Shown here: one piece after another, positions 56,247 to 64,000 of the stretch
Layout: each line of letters begins with the position of its first letter
Position numbering within the stretch: position 1 is the stretch's first letter
Assembly: GCA_903839855.1 (NCBI GenBank)
Contig: CAIMEB010000057.1
Span: forward strand, 20,525-84,524
Origin: an uncultured Methylococcaceae bacterium
Lineage (GTDB): Bacteria > Pseudomonadota > Gammaproteobacteria > Methylococcales > Methylomonadaceae
Direction: 5' to 3'
Length of the DNA stretch: 64,000 nucleotides
Position numbers and translations under genes: made by a program
The notes under the pieces: model-generated
Database searches by the model: none
Told to the model about the DNA's origin: nothing
The model's input: only the letters and a program-made list of their open reading frames with translations

Positions 56247-56534
56247 ATGCGTTTAACAGAGACTGAAATCAACGTTATTAAACATTCTGCTACTGACATT
56301 TTTGGATCAGACGTTGCTGTGTTTTTATTTGGTAGCCGTGTTGATGATACAAAAAAAGGGGGGGATATCGACTTGTATATCAAAACTAATTTCGCTAATG
56401 ATTTAACGCATAAAATTAAGTTTCTAGTCGCACTTGAGCAAGAGTTAGGTGAGCAAAAAATAGATATTGTCTTTGCTGAAGATCAAAGTCGACCGATTGA
56501 ACAACAAGCCATACTGCATGGAATTCGCTTATGA
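56247..56534 (+). CDS. MntA-like nucleotidyltransferase antitoxin (MNT domain)
   Basis: 95-residue minimal nucleotidyltransferase. Catalytic FGSRVDDTKKGGDIDLYI gives GS followed by nine residues and DxD (GSX9DXD, the MntA class has GSX10DXD). In the HepT-MntA system the enzyme adds AMP units to a Tyr of the HEPN toxin and silences it. Overlaps the next gene by 4 nt (ATGA). Confidence 0.88.
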   Translation: MRLTETEINVIKHSATDIFGSDVAVFLFGSRVDDTKKGGDIDLYIKTNFANDLTHKIKFLVALEQELGEQKIDIVFAEDQSRPIEQQAILHGIRL

Positions 56535-57019
56535 TTAATCTAAGAATGGACAAGCTCATCGCTGAATGCGATAAGCATGTGCAAAGAATGAGTTATGCCT
56601 ATATAAAAATGGCATTATTTATGCCCTTAGATATAAGTCGATATCAACAGCTTTCTGATGATGAGGTTGAGCACATCGATCAATTTTTGTTTCGGTTTTC
56701 AAAATTGCAAGATGCAATGGGTGAGAAACTATTTGTATTGATATTAGAGTTGTTGCAAGAAGAAAATCCTAAATCAAAACCTTTTATTGATACGCTTAAC
56801 AGGCTAGAGCAGATTGGATTATTAGAAAATAAAAATACCTGGTTAGAGCTTATAAAAATTAGAAATACTATTGCTCATCAATATGAAGATGAACCTAAGC
56901 AGGCATCAGAAGCGCTAAACACTATTTACGCAGTAAAACCGATTTTAGAAAGTATTTATCAGCTTATAAAAACACGGTATGTTGAGATGCGAGATAGTGC
57001 ATTTAATTATTTTCAATAA
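56531..57019 (+). CDS. HepT-like HEPN-domain RNase toxin
   Basis: 162 residues, all-helical HEPN fold. The motif RNTIAHQY (about 128-135) is exactly RX4HXY: Arg and His form the RNase site and Tyr is the AMPylation target known from the Shewanella HepT-MntA pair. FLFRFSKLQDAMGEKLF (about 50-66) is the usual preceding helix. Order antitoxin-toxin with 4-nt overlap. Confidence 0.88.
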   Translation: MINLRMDKLIAECDKHVQRMSYAYIKMALFMPLDISRYQQLSDDEVEHIDQFLFRFSKLQDAMGEKLFVLILELLQEENPKSKPFIDTLNRLEQIGLLENKNTWLELIKIRNTIAHQYEDEPKQASEALNTIYAVKPILESIYQLIKTRYVEMRDSAFNYFQ

Positions 57020-57060
57020 GTACAATCGGTTATCTCTGTGATAATAGGCTTATAAATAAA

Positions 57061-58065
57061 ATGGTTTGTATGAAAATAATATGTTTAATGCCAGTTAAAA
57101 ATGAAGCTTGGGTGATTGAGGCATCACTTAAAAGAATTACTAAATGGGCAGATATTATTATTGTGGCTGACCAACACTCTGAAGATAATACGCGTAATAT
57201 TTGTTTGAAGTTTGATAAAGTTAAACTTATTCAAAATAATGCTATTGAGTTTAATGAAAAAGAAAGACAAATGCTTTTGCTTTCAGAAGCAAGAAAATAT
57301 GGTCTTAATAATCTGATATTTGCATTAGATGCCGATGAGTTTATACCTGACGATTTTGATGTTTCTAAGATGAAATTGATATATGAGAAGAATCGAGAGG
57401 GTGCTACTTTATATTTTAAATGGGCAAACTTGTGTTCAACTGGTAGTAAATATTGGGAGAGTGAGTTTCTACCTTTTGGATTTATAGATGATGGTAATAC
57501 AGAGCATAATCCAAAGTTAATTCACAGTCCAAGAGTTCCTGTGTTAACTAATAAAGTTTATATAATTGAAACGAATATTATACATCTTCAATATTTAAAT
57601 CAGAATAGATTAAATCACAAGCAATTATGGTATTACTTTTATGAGCTTACTCATTTAAAAGAAAAAAATTCAATAAAGTTATTTAGAAAATATACTCATA
57701 TGTATTTTCGAAGCTCAATCAAAAATCAAAAAAATATTAAGGATAAATGGAACACTGGCATTCTGACTAGTTCGGAGAAACAAACTTTAACTAAACAAGA
57801 TTCTAATGACTATTGGTCGGGAAGATTGGTTAAATTATTAGAGGATCAGAAATCAAAAAAAACTTTTCCAGTTAACGCTCTGGTTAATTTATTCAAGCCT
57901 AATGCAATCGCAAAAAGAAAAATAGTCTTTTTCTCTGATGCAAAGTTGTCAAAAGTTATAGATTTTTACTTGTATAAGACGGTTGCATTTGGTGATTACA
58001 AAATAATTAAGTTATTTGATATTGTTTTGTATTTCTTTGCACGAAACTTTAATAGAGGTAACTAG
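57061..58065 (+). CDS. Family 2-like glycosyltransferase
   Basis: 334 residues. GT-A fold start IICLMPVKNEAWVIEASLKRI, IIVADQHSEDNT and a DxD in FALDADEFIP. The C-terminal half is Lys/Asn-rich and unassigned. First gene of the polysaccharide island, 41 bp after the toxin gene. The start may be the second ATG (fourth codon). AT-rich codon use differs from the core genes. Donor and acceptor unknown. Confidence 0.8.
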   Translation: MVCMKIICLMPVKNEAWVIEASLKRITKWADIIIVADQHSEDNTRNICLKFDKVKLIQNNAIEFNEKERQMLLLSEARKYGLNNLIFALDADEFIPDDFDVSKMKLIYEKNREGATLYFKWANLCSTGSKYWESEFLPFGFIDDGNTEHNPKLIHSPRVPVLTNKVYIIETNIIHLQYLNQNRLNHKQLWYYFYELTHLKEKNSIKLFRKYTHMYFRSSIKNQKNIKDKWNTGILTSSEKQTLTKQDSNDYWSGRLVKLLEDQKSKKTFPVNALVNLFKPNAIAKRKIVFFSDAKLSKVIDFYLYKTVAFGDYKIIKLFDIVLYFFARNFNRGN

Positions 58066-58162
58066 CTTTTTGATGAAGTTTTTATCTTCCGTTTTTGTTA
58101 AAAATATCAAAGCATATACTCACTCTATTTAACATAGAGCAAATTTAATAAGGTATTAAAAG

Positions 58163-59749
58163 ATGTCGACCAAGAAAATAATATCAGGAATTTCATTTTC
58201 TTGGCTGAGGTTTTTAATAGGGATTGTAATAACATTTATTCAAGCACCACTGTTTTTTAAATACCTGCCTAATGAAGAAGTCGGGGTTTGGTTTCTATTT
58301 TTCAGCGCAGCAGCACTCATCCAAATGTCTGATTTTGGCTTACCATCGGCAGTAAGTCGCGCTGTTGCTTATATGAAAAACACCTCAAGTAAAGGTGGGC
58401 AATCAGAGGTTGAGTTTTATAAAAAATTTACTATAAAAGATATTTATCGTACTGCTTTTACAAGTTTCATTATCATTTCAGCAATAGCTGTAATAATTGG
58501 AAGCTCATTAATAATTCTATTAAAACCTGGATTTGGCGTAACTCAAACTAATTCATATCAAATAAGCACTGCATTTGCTATTTTTCTGGTAGGTGTATTT
58601 TTTAACATGACAGCAAATATCCCCAACGCGTGTCTTAATGGACTCGGAGATGTAGGATTCGATAGTTTATTTAGAATCGTTGTACAATCGCTTGGAGTTA
58701 TTGCTATTTGGATTTTATTACCGGCTAATCCATCTATTAAAACATTATCTTTAATTTATCTGGGACAAGGAATTCTTTCCATTATCCTAGTGCATTGCTT
58801 TTTAATGTTTAAGTATAAAATGCTATTTAAAGTCCAGGGGAAATTAGACTTAACATTAATAAAACAACTTTACAAAGAATCAATACCTCTTTTTGTTAAT
58901 CAGATCGGTGGGTGGTTAACTAATCAATCAGGTATTTGGATTGCAACTATAATACTAGGCGCCTCAAAGATCGCAGATTATAGTGCTTTAGTCCAGCTTC
59001 TTTTTTACGGATTAAGCCTTTCTATGTCAATACCAATTGCAATTAATCCACATGCGGCATCTGCTTTTTCTGAAGGAGGTGTAAGAAGCTTGCATAAATA
59101 TTTTTATTTAACCTTAAAATTATCCACTTTTATTGTTGGTATTTGGATAGTGATTTTTGCAGTTTGGGGGGAAACCATTTTAGATATCTGGATAGGATCC
59201 GGTCACTTCATAGGATATGGGGTTTTAATTCCTTTATTAATTAACTTATTCTTCGAAATGCAGCACTCTATAAGTGGAGGCTTTGTCTGGAATACAGGTA
59301 AATGGCCATTTGTTCCCGCAACAGTTGCCTCAGGTATTCTAAGTGTTTTATTTGGATTGGTTGGTTGTTATTATTTTGGATTTACGGGATTAGCTATTGG
59401 AACAATGCTAGCTAAGCTCTTTACTTTAAACTGGTATGTCGTGTTTTTTTCTTTACGACGATTGAATATATCCATAAAACAATATGTTACGGAATATTTT
59501 TTACCTGCCATATTTACCATACTCGCAATTTTACCTTGCGCCATATTTTTTAATTCGCAACTAATAAAATATCAAAACAACTTTATTTTCAGAAATTTGC
59601 CAGGAAATATAATATTTTCTTTTTCAATTGGCTCTACAATAACCATCATAATGTGGGTAGTTCTATATTATATATTGGTGCTAAAAATAAATGAGAAAGA
59701 ATTGTTTAAACACAATATCAACAAGTTTATTTATGCAAGAAGATATTAG
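58163..59749 (+). CDS. Wzx-like polysaccharide flippase
   Basis: 528-residue membrane protein with about 12-14 hydrophobic segments, MATE/MVF-type: GISFSWLRFLIGIVITFIQAPLFFKYL at the start, LIQMSDFGLPSAVSRAVAYM, and a central SIPLFVNQIGGWLTNQSGIWIATIILG. Probably moves lipid-linked oligosaccharide repeat units across the inner membrane. No Wzy polymerase is recognised in the visible part of the island. Confidence 0.85.
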   Translation: MSTKKIISGISFSWLRFLIGIVITFIQAPLFFKYLPNEEVGVWFLFFSAAALIQMSDFGLPSAVSRAVAYMKNTSSKGGQSEVEFYKKFTIKDIYRTAFTSFIIISAIAVIIGSSLIILLKPGFGVTQTNSYQISTAFAIFLVGVFFNMTANIPNACLNGLGDVGFDSLFRIVVQSLGVIAIWILLPANPSIKTLSLIYLGQGILSIILVHCFLMFKYKMLFKVQGKLDLTLIKQLYKESIPLFVNQIGGWLTNQSGIWIATIILGASKIADYSALVQLLFYGLSLSMSIPIAINPHAASAFSEGGVRSLHKYFYLTLKLSTFIVGIWIVIFAVWGETILDIWIGSGHFIGYGVLIPLLINLFFEMQHSISGGFVWNTGKWPFVPATVASGILSVLFGLVGCYYFGFTGLAIGTMLAKLFTLNWYVVFFSLRRLNISIKQYVTEYFLPAIFTILAILPCAIFFNSQLIKYQNNFIFRNLPGNIIFSFSIGSTITIIMWVVLYYILVLKINEKELFKHNINKFIYARRY

Positions 59750-60734
59750 AATTTCAGTTTGTATACCAACTTACAACAAATATGAAACGATTGAATACAC
59801 AATATTAAGCGTTATTAATCAATCTTTTCAAAAATGGGAGCTTCTAATTATTGATGACAGCAATAATAGCTATACAGAAGATATTGTTAAAAAGCACAGT
59901 GTAACTGATTCAAGAATTAAGTATCTTAAAAATAAAGAACGGTTCGGATTGGTAAAAAACTGGAATGAATGTATTAAACAAGCTAATTTTGAATATGTAT
60001 ATATATTACATCATGATGATTTTTTAATGCCGGGTGTATTCCAGGCATATAATGATTTTGCAAATGAAAATCCCGAATGCGGCTTAATACATTCCAATTG
60101 TTACTATGTAACTTTGCCTTATTTTAGAAAAACCATTGGCAAAACTCAGGATAGACCAATTCTAGAAAAAGGGGATAAGGCTGTTGAGAAAGTTCTTTTT
60201 AACAATAACTTAGCCTGCTCAACCGTCATGATCAAAAAAGAGTGTTACAACAAACTAGGATTGTTTGATGAAAGTGCTTGGGTTTCTCCAGATTGGGAGA
60301 TGTGGGCCAGAATAGGTGAGTATTATGATTTTGGTCACGTAGATTTAATTGGGTGTGTTGTTGTATTAGATAATAATAATACGCATTTATCAGGTATTGA
60401 AGTAAATGAGTTTTATCTACAGCAACGCTATTACTATAAAAAAATATTAACGTATTTTTCAGAAAACTTTCGACGCGATAATCTAGATTTGGAGTTTAAC
60501 GCTGAGCTTAATTTAAAAAAAACAATCGATAGTTTAACAATTCAATATTCAAATATGTTTGACTTCAAAACAGCAAAAATTTATTCTGAAAAGTCTGGTC
60601 GAAATACGGATATAAACTTACTAATAATTAATATTAAATCTCTTTTAAGATACTTGTTTATTGTTTTATTTACAAAAAAGAAATCTTTCAAACAGATATT
60701 CGATTTAACTTATAACAAAAACATGTACAAATGA
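59733..60734 (+). CDS. Family 2 glycosyltransferase
   Basis: 333 residues from ATG 59733; the track's start (59691) lies deeper in the flippase gene and gives a non-typical N-terminus. ISVCIPTYNKYETIEYTILSVINQSFQKWELLIIDDSNN is the GT2 nucleotide-sugar fold, YILHHDDFLMPGVF the DxD-like site and VSPDWEMWARIGEY the ED-type acid region. Overlaps the flippase by 17 nt. Confidence 0.85.
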   Translation: MQEDIRISVCIPTYNKYETIEYTILSVINQSFQKWELLIIDDSNNSYTEDIVKKHSVTDSRIKYLKNKERFGLVKNWNECIKQANFEYVYILHHDDFLMPGVFQAYNDFANENPECGLIHSNCYYVTLPYFRKTIGKTQDRPILEKGDKAVEKVLFNNNLACSTVMIKKECYNKLGLFDESAWVSPDWEMWARIGEYYDFGHVDLIGCVVVLDNNNTHLSGIEVNEFYLQQRYYYKKILTYFSENFRRDNLDLEFNAELNLKKTIDSLTIQYSNMFDFKTAKIYSEKSGRNTDINLLIINIKSLLRYLFIVLFTKKKSFKQIFDLTYNKNMYK

Positions 60735-60880
60735 ATAAAATATTCTTAGGAATAAACGCCCTTAATGAAGAAATACATATTGCTGATTGTATCAATTGCA
60801 GAGGTATTGCATACAAAGTACTGCGCCAATTAGATTGGCAGTCTACTTATAATGTGAGATATCATACGAAATACAATTAA
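60731..60880 (+). pseudogene. Truncated gene start, glycosyltransferase-like fragment
   Basis: A 49-residue frame, missed by the track, overlaps the preceding stop by 4 nt (ATGA), the spacing of a once functional next gene. MNKIFLGINALNEEIHIADCINC recalls the start of GT2 enzymes (NEE at the right place), then the similarity ends and a TAA follows. Confidence 0.4.
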
Positions 60881-61047
60881 ATTTAAACAAAAAATATTCC
60901 ATATTATAAAAATGACAAAGAAATATAGAGAGTTACTCACTATTATTCTGTTTCTAATAACTCAGTCATTCAGTTTATTTTTGATCAAAATGGACTAGAT
61001 AATCTCTCCCCAGCTTCGGTTACCACTAAATATGGAAGTCTATAGAC
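60881..61047 (+). pseudogene. Gene debris between glycosyltransferases
   Basis: No intact gene. A stretch before 61045 reads FIFDQNGLDNLSPASVTTKYGSL then TAG in one frame, looking like the C-terminus of a lost gene, while a 28-residue frame (MTKKYRELLT...) in another frame is probably chance. Together with 60731-60880 this suggests an internal deletion in the island. Confidence 0.35.
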
Positions 61048-61863
61048 GTGCAATTTAGTATTATTATTGCAACTTACAATTCAGAAAAAACATTAATACG
61101 TTGTTTGGAGTCAGTATTTTCTCAGACATGTAAAGATGTTGAAGTGCTTATTAAGGATGGCGCAAGTACAGATAACACTGTGAGCCTTTTAAATGAATAT
61201 GCCAGCCAGTTTTCTTTCTATAAATCATCAGCTGATTCGGGTGTTTATGACGCCTGGAATGAATGTATAAAATATTCAACAGGTGATTGGCTTTTATTTT
61301 TGGGCAGTGATGATTATTTCACTGATGAAAACGCATTAACTAGTGTGATACCTTATCTTGAGGCGGCTCATAAAATGAACGCCCCGCTTGTTCACGGACA
61401 AAACTTAATTATTCGTAGTAATGAAGTTGTTCAAGTTTTGGGGAGTACTTTTGAAAACCTTAAAGCAGCCTTAATGAAAAAAATGGTCGTTAGGCATCCA
61501 GGCTGTTTTCATAATCGCGTCATGATGTCCGAAATTGGTTTATATGATACGCATTTTAAAATTGTCGGTGATTATGATTTGGTCTATAGATTAGTCTCAA
61601 AGTATGGTAAAACAGTATTTTATCCCTTTTCAATTGTTGCTCATGTCATGGGTGGATTAAGTACGGCTCCTTCAAAACTTGAGTTGTTGATGCATGAGAC
61701 TTATCTCCTGCGGAAAAAGCATGATCTATATCCCTTTAGATTGATTGATTTGGATTACTTAAAGAAGATTATCCTAATAGGACTTTATAAAATTCATTGT
61801 GAAGCAATTATAAATCGGATCTTTAAAATCAAATCTAGATTGTCTAACTATTTTAATAAATAG
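61048..61863 (+). CDS. Family 2 glycosyltransferase (WcaA/colanic-acid type)
   Basis: 271 residues, GTG start. FSIIIATYNSEKTLIRCLESVFSQTCKDVEVLIKDGASTDNT, then GVYDAWNECIKYSTGDWLLFLGSDDYF (catalytic DD) and VRHPGCFHNRVMM, the pattern of WcaA/SpsA-like enzymes. Better ribosome sites are not visible. Stop at 61863 lies 44 bp before the next gene. Confidence 0.87.
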   Translation: MQFSIIIATYNSEKTLIRCLESVFSQTCKDVEVLIKDGASTDNTVSLLNEYASQFSFYKSSADSGVYDAWNECIKYSTGDWLLFLGSDDYFTDENALTSVIPYLEAAHKMNAPLVHGQNLIIRSNEVVQVLGSTFENLKAALMKKMVVRHPGCFHNRVMMSEIGLYDTHFKIVGDYDLVYRLVSKYGKTVFYPFSIVAHVMGGLSTAPSKLELLMHETYLLRKKHDLYPFRLIDLDYLKKIILIGLYKIHCEAIINRIFKIKSRLSNYFNK

Positions 61864-61907
61864 TTTAAGTTATATTTTTTAAATGATTACATGTGAATAT
61901 TATATAA

Positions 61908-62957
61908 ATGAAAATTGCGATAATTGTGCCTTCTCTTGCACATAAAGCCCCCGTATTAGTAGCGCGTGATTTAGCTAAAGGTTTTGTTTTAGCAGGGCAT
62001 TCAGTTACTGCTTTTTATTTTGATATAAGTAATGAAGTACAATTTCCTTGTCCAGTTAAACTGATAAAACTCTTTGATTACGTGCAATTGGATGGTTTTG
62101 ATGTTGTGCATACCCATATGTTGCGTCCAGACTTATTCGGGTGGTATTGTAAGAAAATCCACCGTATGTCAGGTAAATTTGTAACAACTATCCACAATAT
62201 CGTTGAAGATGATTTGTTCTACAGTTACGGTAAGTTCATCTCAGCCATTTTTTCGCCTATTTGGCGTTTGATTTGGAGTGGTCTTGATGGTCGTGTAGTG
62301 ATAAGTGATCACGAACTCCACTATTATAATTTGACTCAACCCAAGCTTTCATTTCTCAGAATTTATAATGGTTGTAATTCACATATTGCTTCTTCAATTG
62401 AAGTGAATGACGGCAAAATTATTACTGACGCAAAAAAACGTTGGCAGTTAATAGGAGCTTGTGCCGTTGTATCCCAGAGGAAAGGTTTAGAGCAGGTTAT
62501 TAAAGCATTGCCTTTCATGACCGATTATGCATTTTTATTAATTGGTGATGGCCCCACGTTGCAAGATCTTCAAATCCTTGCAAACTCTCTTGGGGTAGCA
62601 AATCGTTTCATCACTTTGGGTCAAAAAAACAATGCCAGAGATTATATGCCCTATATAGATATTTACGCTATGCCCTCACGCTCTGAAGGCATGGGATTAG
62701 CATTGTTAGAGGCTGTGAGTGCCGGAGTTCCGGCGGTATGTTCTGATATACCTGTTTTTCGAGAGATTTTCTCGGAACATGAAGTCAGCTTTTTCCAATT
62801 GGATAACATAGAGGATTTCGTAACGGCCATAAAATACCTTGAAAATAATGGAGTTGCACTTTCAAAGCGTGCGCGGGAGCGAGTCGAAACTTCATATACG
62901 CAAGAAATAATGGTTAGTCATTATTTAAATTATTTTGAAATTCTATGTCAAAAATAA
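61908..62957 (+). CDS. Family 4 glycosyltransferase
   Basis: 349 residues, GT-B fold. IAIIVPSLAHKAPVLVARDLAKGFVLAGHSVTAFYF and FDVVHTHMLRPDLFGW in the N-terminal half; IGACAVVSQRKGLEQVIKAL, LLIGDGPTLQDLQILANSLG and the donor-binding MPSRSEGMGLALLEAVSAGVPAVCSDIPVFREI in the C-terminal half (E-x7-E type). Retaining enzyme; sugar unknown. Confidence 0.9.
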   Translation: MKIAIIVPSLAHKAPVLVARDLAKGFVLAGHSVTAFYFDISNEVQFPCPVKLIKLFDYVQLDGFDVVHTHMLRPDLFGWYCKKIHRMSGKFVTTIHNIVEDDLFYSYGKFISAIFSPIWRLIWSGLDGRVVISDHELHYYNLTQPKLSFLRIYNGCNSHIASSIEVNDGKIITDAKKRWQLIGACAVVSQRKGLEQVIKALPFMTDYAFLLIGDGPTLQDLQILANSLGVANRFITLGQKNNARDYMPYIDIYAMPSRSEGMGLALLEAVSAGVPAVCSDIPVFREIFSEHEVSFFQLDNIEDFVTAIKYLENNGVALSKRARERVETSYTQEIMVSHYLNYFEILCQK

Positions 62958-62969
62958 TGGCTATCTGAA

Positions 62970-63773
62970 ATGGATGAAATAGTTAGAGATCAATCAGCAA
63001 AAGTTTCTATTTCTGTAGTGAGTCATAAGCAAGCAGATTTAGTGAGTCTGTTATTGTCAGACATCGAGTTACATTGCTCTGAAGATTCAATTGAATTAAT
63101 TCTTACTCTTAACTTAGAAGAGGAGTTGCCCTTTACGCCAGATAATTTTTCGTTTCCAATTAGAATGATTCATAACAAAACCCGACAAGGTTTTGGCGAA
63201 AATCATAATAAAGCCTTTATGCAGTCTAAAGGTCAATTTTTTTGTATATTAAATCCCGATATCCGATTAAAGAGTAATCCATTTCCATTATTAGTTGATT
63301 GTCTAAATGATGATTCAGTGGGTGTGGTTGCACCGTTGGTTCTGGGTGAAGATAATGAGATTGGGGATAGTGCACGACATTTTCCAACGCCTTTTAAGAT
63401 AGTAGCCAAAGCATTTGGTTATTATAAAGGCAGTGATTATGAAATTACAGAGCAGCCTATTAAGCCTGATTGGGTGGGCGGAATGTTTTTGTTATTTAAG
63501 CGAAATATGTTTGAGGAGTTGAATGGCTTTGATCAGCGTTATTTTCTGTATTATGAGGATGTGGATATTTGTGCAAGGTTGAGGTTGCTGGGTTATGAGG
63601 TCTTACTTCATCCCAAAGTGAAAGCTTATCATTATGCTCAACGTACTAGCCATGCTAATTATGAGTATTTAAAGGTACATCTAACGAGCATGATACGTTT
63701 TTTTCTGTCGCCAGTTTTTTGGCGAGTGCAATTTCAAAAGCGGGTTTGTAGAGACAATATCAAAAGAAGATGA
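62970..63773 (+). CDS. Family 2 glycosyltransferase (rhamnosyltransferase-like)
   Basis: 267 residues. VSISVVSHKQADLVSLLLSDIELHC, NKTRQGFGENHNKAFMQSKGQFFCILNPDIRLKSNPF (NPD for DxD), PDWVGGMFLLFKRNMFEELNGFDQRYFLYYEDVDICARLRLLGYEV. This is the WbbL/RfbF-type pattern of rhamnosyltransferases, but the sugar is not certain. Last intact gene in the window. Confidence 0.88.
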   Translation: MDEIVRDQSAKVSISVVSHKQADLVSLLLSDIELHCSEDSIELILTLNLEEELPFTPDNFSFPIRMIHNKTRQGFGENHNKAFMQSKGQFFCILNPDIRLKSNPFPLLVDCLNDDSVGVVAPLVLGEDNEIGDSARHFPTPFKIVAKAFGYYKGSDYEITEQPIKPDWVGGMFLLFKRNMFEELNGFDQRYFLYYEDVDICARLRLLGYEVLLHPKVKAYHYAQRTSHANYEYLKVHLTSMIRFFLSPVFWRVQFQKRVCRDNIKRR

Positions 63774-63862
63774 GTCGATGGATTAATAAATAATGCTATA
63801 TTGGATAGTCAATGGGGGGTAAGAAACTGAGCAAAGTTAAAGTGAATAGTGATCTTCATACT

Positions 63863-63917
63863 GAGTGCTGATTTTTAATAATGTGTATTTCTGATATACT
63901 GGTTTATAAAATCAAAC
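63863..63917 (+). repeat. 55-bp repeat, right copy, upstream of the partial transposase-like ORF
   Basis: Second copy of the 55869-55923 sequence (GAGTGCTGATTTTTAATAATG to TTTATAAAATCAAAC). TATACT at 63895-63900 may be the -10 of the following gene. Similarity to the left copy stops at GAGTGCTG on the outer side, the expected place for an element end. Confidence 0.7.
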
Positions 63918-63929
63918 ACAGGTAACTCA

Positions 63930-64000
63930 ATGAAAGCAGAACTTATAGCGCACGATGGCGAAGAACTGACCCTACAAGTGAAAGTAAAAATTACGGGCAG
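63930..64000 (+). CDS. Start of a probable ISKra4-family transposase, cut by window edge
   Basis: ATG 63930 with AGGTAA upstream opens a frame that runs to the window end: MKAELIAHDGEELTLQVKVKITG (given in part; 23 codons visible). From memory this resembles the N-terminus of ISKra4-type transposases. Too little is visible to be sure. Confidence 0.5.
   Translation, partial: MKAELIAHDGEELTLQVKVKITG

Noticed and set aside
60912-60998. 28-residue ORF MTKKYRELLT
   Set aside because: No ribosome site and conflicts with a more coding-like frame in the same debris; treated as chance.

Overview
The window reads as a contiguous chromosomal piece of an AT-rich gammaproteobacterium. Gene order around rsmI-rnpB-mraZ-rsmH-ftsL-ftsI with yraN-diaA-BON lipoprotein on the other strand, glmU-glmS beside the atp operon, and lptM-lysA-dapF-xerC is that of gammaproteobacteria. 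The PEP-CTERM/exosortase unit, the haem-bearing outer-membrane porin and the many surface-polysaccharide genes are reminiscent of Methylococcales (gammaproteobacterial methanotrophs). No methane-oxidation gene is present, so that placement is inference.

Layout. 1-4.6 kb (minus): division and cell-wall genes with a readable mra promoter, MraZ operator repeats and the RNase P RNA. 4.7-6.3 kb (plus): yraN, a DiaA-like SIS protein and a two-BON lipoprotein. 6.5-12 kb (minus): a QseBC/PmrAB-type two-component system whose sensor domain carries an internal duplication, then glmS and glmU. 12.1-19.1 kb (minus): the complete nine-gene F1Fo ATP synthase operon, framed by a sigma70-like promoter and a terminator, followed by purC. 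20.4-22.3 kb is accessory: a TacAT-type toxin-antitoxin pair with its own promoter/operator, a 16-unit 21-bp minisatellite, and a DUF4160/DUF2442 pair whose first gene is cut by an in-frame TAG. 22.4-23.6 kb: an M20 amidohydrolase.

23.8-29.5 kb (plus) is the most unusual part. A Cyc2-like protein (one N-terminal c-haem joined to an outer-membrane beta-barrel) is followed at once by a His/Met-rich periplasmic c-type cytochrome and a lipoprotein c-type cytochrome, a plausible electron conduit across the outer membrane. Directly behind lies a compact PEP-CTERM substrate, exosortase, EpsI and EpsD unit, which sorts and anchors surface proteins.

29.6-45.9 kb is mostly core: yjgA, two conserved membrane proteins, xerC-dapF-lysA with the tiny lptM that the ORF track misses, uspA, an ABC-F ATPase, class I fumarase, a GH17-GT2 beta-glucan synthase, a CorC-type CBS protein and proS. 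46.3-51.8 kb (plus): the pyruvate dehydrogenase genes aceE-aceF-lpd. 51.9-55 kb: cysZ-like and mtnA, divergent from an MTA/SAH-deaminase-like hydrolase (methylthioadenosine salvage).

55.2-64 kb is a second accessory region, visibly AT-richer: a repeat-containing hypothetical protein, a MntA-HepT (MNT/HEPN) toxin-antitoxin pair, then a surface-polysaccharide island (five glycosyltransferases, one Wzx-like flippase and gene debris). A 55-bp sequence occurs on both sides of the island. The right-hand copy leads into the start of what looks like an ISKra4-type transposase cut by the window edge.

No tRNA, 16S/23S rRNA or CRISPR array was seen.
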